The notes under the pieces are model-generated. The model was given only the letters and a program-made list of their open reading frames with translations, was not told the origin of the DNA and made no database searches. The position numbers and the translations under genes are program-made. 64,000 nucleotides of DNA from Gnetum montanum. Taxonomy: Eukaryota > Streptophyta > Gnetopsida > Gnetales > Gnetaceae. The stretch lies in NCBI GenBank assembly GCA_015680685.1, contig MNCI01001321.1, positions 376,053 to 440,052 on the forward strand, written 5' to 3'. Positions 58,905 to 64,000 of the stretch are shown here, in pieces; the stretch's first letter is position 1; every line of letters begins with the position of its first letter.

Positions 58905-59790
58905 GGGAAGAAAATTATGGATATCATCCATATATCTATAGTGTAGTGCTACATCATAGAAGTGGGGCATGGCTAGATTTGAGGAAGCACATATGCAAGT
59001 GTAGATAAAGAACTTCCTAACCTACTTAATTCTCTCAATCACACCCTCAATAGAATAAAGTAGAGATACTTGTTAGGCCTCACCAATGTAGAGTATGTAA
59101 AGAGAAAAGGATAGAGAAAGAAAAAGGAAATAGCAAAAAATAAAAAGAGAAAGCATGTTAGGAACATCATTGATATACCAATAGTGGAGTGTTGTTTCAT
59201 AGATGTGGAACACAGTTAGATCCTTAGAATCATTGTCTTCCTTACCTCACTTATATGAAAAGTTCTTGCTCCTTATATCACTCTATCCTAAATACTCCCT
59301 CACTATATTAAGGAAGAGACACTTGCTTGATATCATGGATGTTAAATATAGAAAGGAATGTAAATAGATGAGGAGAGAAAATGAGAAGAAGAAAATAGAA
59401 ATACAATATAGGATAACTAGAAGTAATACTATGCAAAAATAGAAAGAAAAAAAGGGAAAGGGAAATAAAAAGAGAATATCGTTCATACACCTATCATGAG
59501 GATGTTGCTATGTCAAAGAAGTAGGAGACAGCTAAATTTTGTACATCGTATGATAAAAAAGGATGTCATATATATATGACAAAGTAATCCCTTACTATCC
59601 CACTCAATAATACACTTAATCATACCCTCACATGAAGAAATGAAATATTAAGTCAATCAAAAACCTCATTGGTTGTGAAGAGTACATAGAGTAGAATAGG
59701 ATAGCTTAGGTAAGTACAAAGAAAATAGTTGGAAAAATGAGATAGAGAGAGGGTAAAAAAAAAATAAGTGTAAGAAAAATAGTGTTTAGA
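58905..59790. repeat. Diverged tandem repeat, about three 240-320-bp units, in the 3' region of element F
   Basis: Each unit carries an ATCAT...AGTGGAG/TGTTGCTA...CATAGA(A/T)GTGG(G)ACA block (near 58945, 59185, 59500). A CCTCA/CACCCTCA...AATAAAG block follows, then a purine-rich AGAGAAAAAG stretch. A partial fourth unit starts near 59800. Located between integrase and the PPT. Confidence 0.6.
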
Positions 59791-59879
59791 ACAAACCCAT
59801 TATCTTGAAGTAGTAGATAGTATATTGCTACTGGGAGAACACTCGTTTAACCTCAGATAGTCAGTATGTTCAATGTTAT

Positions 59880-62800
59880 AGCATGGCTACATGTAGTAGC
59901 GGTTGAGAAAGCTCTCATTGATAGGATCTTAAAACTAATGTCCTTCCAAATCAAATAGGATGTAGGTGCCATTTTGTAGAGATTAAACCACCAAGAAAGA
60001 ACCCTACAAGTTGGAAGAGGACTTTGTATCTTTGGAGTTTAGAAAACGGCATAGTACCATATCACCTTCATGAATCTATGTGATTTGGATGGGTTTGGAG
60101 TGGCAACATTGAATATCTACTTGATATTCATGTAATTGATAAAGAATAGCTTGTCGATATTCTTTAAGAAGATTCAACTCAATGCAATACATACTATTAT
60201 TATCTTGATCTAATCACTAATCATGTAGAATAATGCACAGAAATCAAATATGAAGCTTAACTAATAAAATCACCTTAGAACCATTGGTCCAAAACTATGA
60301 AGTATGACTAGTACGTGTATGAAAAGTGGCATTGTAAACCTAAAGGGCATGAGATAGATTTATGTGCCAACTATGTTGTATTTTATTAACCATGGTATGG
60401 CAAAAGCGTATGAGAGTTTTATTACTAGATTGAGCCCATTTGTTAGATGTAGGATAGTAAAGTGATAAAAAGGATTGAGTAATATGATACATAGAATAGA
60501 AATAAACTACATGCTTATCAATTACAATTTGGATAGGTATGTTGAAGTGAGCTATGATGGGATCAAGGATGCAGTAACAAATGGGGTGGGATTTGGTGTA
60601 ATAAAAAGGAATAGATTCACTAACTTAGTAAATTATTTTGTAGTAGTTAAAATAAATTCATGTCTAGTAAATGAAGGAGGATTAATGACACTAATAAGAT
60701 CTAAATCCCTTTTTTAAAAGGAACATATGATGTGAGACCTATTAAGCTCTTGTAAAGTAATAAGGACAAGAAAACTATACCATTGACAAGTATCACATGT
60801 TTTAATAAAATGATAGGCATCTTTAGCTAAGGTTAGCCACCAACAACCTAAAGAAATAATGCAAGTAGTGAGGGAGCATCAACTTATGTACCTACCACAA
60901 ATTCCTGAGTAGACTTTATCAAGGACAATCTTAGAATCCTCAAAACTAAGACAATGTAGAAGAATAACCATAAAAGAAACTTGACAAAGGATATTGAGAT
61001 TTGATAATTGGAAATGTCAACTACATTTTCACAAGACATTCTTTTGAGTGGATGTAAGATAACTAGAAGCTTCTCTAGTTGTAAGATAGTGGATAAGATC
61101 AACATATTGTTAATGATTATCATCCTTAATATTGATATAACTTACCAATATGGTGGGAGATTGCATGATAAGTGTCAAGAAAATAGATTAAATTAGTTCA
61201 TCTCACATAGTGGAAGGATCACCATGAATGGCAAAAGTTGCTAATGCATTAGCTAGCATGTTCTTAGAATGAGGAATGTGGCTCAAAGTATGAGTAGAAT
61301 AGGAAAAGATAAGTTCCTTAGTCATTTGGAGGTAAGGAACCAAATGAGGATCTTTATGATTANTATTAACTTGATTTATGATAAGCTATGATTCACCACA
61401 AATAGTAATAATTTTAACTTGATTTTACAAAGCTAGCTAGAGACCTCATATGAGAGCCTTGTATTTAACAATGTTATTAGTACAAGAAAAATCAAGCTTG
61501 TAAGCTTGAAAAAAACTTGCTTAGTAGAGTGGATAAGGATAAAAGCTATACTAAACCCAAAAGATGTGTGTTCTCCATCAAAGTAAAGGACAATGTCCGA
61601 ATCTCCAATATCAAGTTGTAAGTTATGAACAACATTTTTTATTCTAGAAGAAGAAATAAGATAAGCTATAGCTTGATCTTTGATTGAGTTTTGAGATAGG
61701 AAACAAAGATCCAAATCTATAAGGAAATTATTTCAATGAGCTAAGTGATGGTTTTTAGAAGGATTATTAGCCATAACTCTAAGAATGTTATCTTTGCAAA
61801 TAACAAGGACCTTAGCATTTAGAAGACAGTGTCTCCACTTTTTGAGGGTGAAGATAAGACTTAGGTAAGACTCTTCAATGTCAGAGTATCTAGTCTCATA
61901 ATCCAAAAATGGATAAGATATGTAATATATAAGAAGATTAACTTCATCTTCTTGTTGTTGAGAGAGCATGACAAACATGGAATGATTAGACTTGAAAAGA
62001 TAAAGATAGAAAATTTAATAAAATTATGAAGGATGAAGAATAGGAAGAGTAGTTAAGGTTTCTTTGATAGATTATAGGCCTTTTAGAATTCTTCATTCCA
62101 AATGAAAGAGGTGGATTTATGAAACAAATGAGTTAAAGAATGAAGACGATCTGTAAGATTTAAAATGAAATGACAAATTGATTGAACATGACCTTGAAGA
62201 ACACACATACCTCAAATGTCCTAAGGAGGTGCAAGGTTAAGGATAGCTTTGACTTTTTTAGGATAAATAGCTATACCATCTTAAGAGATAAGATAACCAA
62301 ACATCTTGCCTATAAGCACTCCATAAATGCACTTTTGGGATGAAGATGTAGGTTAAACTTGTCATAGCAAGTTAGAGCTTGGTCTAAGTCAAAAGTATTA
62401 TTAGTAGCTAAGGTAGACTTGATGGTCAAGTTATCAACATAGTTGTTAACCATATCAAACAACATGTCATTGAAGATAAAATTAACACCTCACTGATAGG
62501 TAGCTCTAGCATTTTTTAAACCAAAGGACATTTTGGGGTAATAAAATGTTTCCCAAGGAGTCATGAATGTGGAATAGTGCTAGTGCTCTTGATTTAGTTA
62601 TAATTAGAAAATCCATCTATAAAGGATAGAAGAGCATGACTAGATGTAGAATCAATTAGCTATTCAATGTTAGCCAAATGGAAATCATCCTTAAGAGTGA
62701 CATTGTTAAAGTCTCCAAAGTCAATGTAGATACGAATGCCAACATTCTTCTTGGGAACTAAAATCATGTTAGAAATCCAATCAAAATAGTCAGCATGATA

Positions 62801-63250
62801 GATGAATCTAGTGTTAAAGAGCTTTTTTACCTCTTATTTTATAGTAAGAGCTATAGTAGGATAGATTTTCCTAACCTTCTATTTAATAGGTTTATAAGCT
62901 TCTTCCAAAATGATGTTATGTTGAATAAGCTTTAGGTCTAAACTGGGTAGATCACTTTATCCCCACACTAAAGCAATTGATTGTTTCTACAAAGTTACTA
63001 GAATAGACTTCCAAAGGTCTAAAGAGAGAAGAGTGGTAAGTTGAAGGCTCTTTTGTTCATCTTTGTAACTTAGCATAGGAAGATCGATCAATTGATCATT
63101 AGTTAAAATAGGCTCTCAATCCAAGAAAAAGAGGTCCAAATGAGGTATGAGTTCATCCTTAGTAATTTCTAAATAGGATACAAGAGAAGTTGAATTTAAT
63201 ACTAAGTTAAGAAAAGTGGGATCCAGAGTTCTATGTACGAAGCCGAAGGA
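59880..63250 (-). pseudogene. pol: pol of element F: RT, RNase H, integrase (Tat-like)
   Basis: RT on the minus strand: VGIRIYIDFGDFNNVTLKDD, HALLSFIDGFSNYN, then FMTPWETFYYPKMSFGLKNA with RATYQ, and NNYVDNLTIKS (~62800-62390), in which the catalytic YVDD reads YVDN. The RNase H block (61978-61733) has NLLIYYISYPFLDYETRYSD. The second RNase H-like block (61714-61433) has DSDIVLYFDGEHTSFGFSIA. The integrase (~60690-60300) shows FILTTTK, IIAHFNIPIQIVIDKH and SNKWAQSSNKTLIRFCHTMV. Frameshifts and stops throughout. The GLKNARATYQ signature favours the Tat over the Athila lineage. Confidence 0.82.
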
Positions 63251-64000
63251 CTACTTAAGATCAAAGGCTAGAGCAACAACTCTAGATAGGTATTCATGTT
63301 TACCTAAACTAGAACAAGAGGGTTAGATTCATTATCTAAAGGAGAAAATGTCAAAAATAAGCAAGCAACATCAAAAGTTTAAAAAACATAAAAAGTCTAA
63401 TGGTATGCATCATTTCTACAACATAAAAATAATAACAAGGAAAGAGATAGGTATAAAATCATTTATTTTCATTAAAACCTTTTGGAAATCAACACATACA
63501 TATGTCAGAGTAATAGCAAAGTAGAAATTTTAGAAAATGACAGCACAAGTGGCACTAGGAGTGGTAGACAAGGGACTAAAGGTGGGTCCAATAGTAGTAA
63601 GTGATTACCTTAGACCTACTCACTTTCTTCTAGTGCTATGGTGTAAGTTACTATAACCCTAGTAAGGAAATTGTTATCTAGTTTTGTTACTATTGTTGTA
63701 CTATTTCTGAGATGAAGGTCTTGCACAATGAAGCTTGAATTTGATGTTGTCTAGTAGCTTAAAGCATATTAAAGCTAAAATTTTGATGTTTTAGTTTCAT
63801 TTTGACATGGGGATCAAGAACCCTAGCGTGTTGCTTATGTTTTTGACATTTTTAAACATTTTCTTATATCTATGACTAAAAATTGTACATAAGCATCAAT
63901 TTCATAGTTTATTGTTTGAATAAACTAAGGACTCATTAAAATCTAGGGCTTTTAGGTAGATTTTATAATGAAATTTGGCAAGATATATTTATTCAATGTT
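63251..64000. other. AT-rich right end of window, nothing recognised
   Basis: No protein or LTR pattern that I can support. It may be upstream parts of element F. Confidence 0.5.

Larger units (their letters stand above)
57341..63250 (-). mobile_element. Element F: Tat-like Ty3/gypsy element, 3' half
   Basis: Minus-strand order: RT (~63000-62400), RNase H and additional RNase H (~61980-61430), integrase (~60750-60250), a 3' non-coding region with large tandem repeats (58905-59790), PPT (AAGAGGGAAAAATG, ~58812-58799) and 3' LTR 57341-58799. The gag/5' LTR side is not recognisable before the window end. The LTR lies 67 bp right of element E. Confidence 0.78.

Overview
The window looks like intergenic heterochromatin from a large, repeat-rich plant nuclear genome. 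It is AT-rich, and I found no host gene, tRNA, rRNA or CRISPR array. Almost all recognisable coding sequence is decayed LTR-retrotransposon gag/pol. The evidence is plant-typical: Athila-lineage Ty3/gypsy pol, primer-binding sites complementary to plant tRNA-Asp (Athila-type) and initiator tRNA-Met (Copia), and tRNA-derived SINEs. Most stops I traced in decayed frames are TAG where Gln (CAG) or Trp (TGG) is expected, as cytosine-methylation decay would produce. I cannot name the species.

Layout from left to right. (H) 1-~1330: 5' end of a minus-strand Ty3/gypsy element (leader/LTR plus gag), cut by the window edge. 1575-2240: three SINE-like copies. ~3040-3460: a CpG-retaining segment. (A) ~3461-11668: an Athila-like element, minus strand, with gag and a downstream ORF2 but no visible pol. 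(B) 11942-37434: a full Athila-like element with 5-bp target duplication CCTCC. (C) 16569-27695, duplication GTATG, is nested inside B. A solo Copia LTR (28162-29488) also interrupts B. (G) ~39213-45060: a 5'-truncated Tat-like pol remnant with a minisatellite in its 3' region. (E) ~45773-57273: a Copia element retaining only gag. (D) 48799-55258, duplication GTAGG, is a pol-less Athila-like derivative nested inside E. (F) 57341-~63250: Tat-like pol with a 3' LTR and a large diverged tandem repeat between them.

The most interesting system is the Athila-like family A/B/C/D. Read on the minus strand, its members are organised as 5' LTR, tRNA-Asp PBS, gag, protease, RT/RNase H/integrase, a purine tract resembling the PPT, a long non-coding stretch, a second promoter-like module, ORF2, PPT, 3' LTR. 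ORF2 is roughly 900 codons, with a plant-transposon-type N-terminal region and a long coiled coil. The second module copies the LTR promoter architecture: a cluster of short palindromes a few bases upstream of a TATAAATA box, lying 430-480 bp before the ORF2 start in three copies. Each LTR subfamily has its own palindrome: GCGATATCGCGTACGCGATATCGC-like in A and D, TCGATG-type in C, CATTGATG-type in B. This suggests ORF2 is transcribed from its own U3-like internal promoter.

Sequence quality: N gaps lie at 8425-8892, 36616-36832 and 52705-52799, with single Ns at 9047, 49329, 51784, 52657 and 61363. At least two of these (49329 and 52657) mark visible misassemblies.
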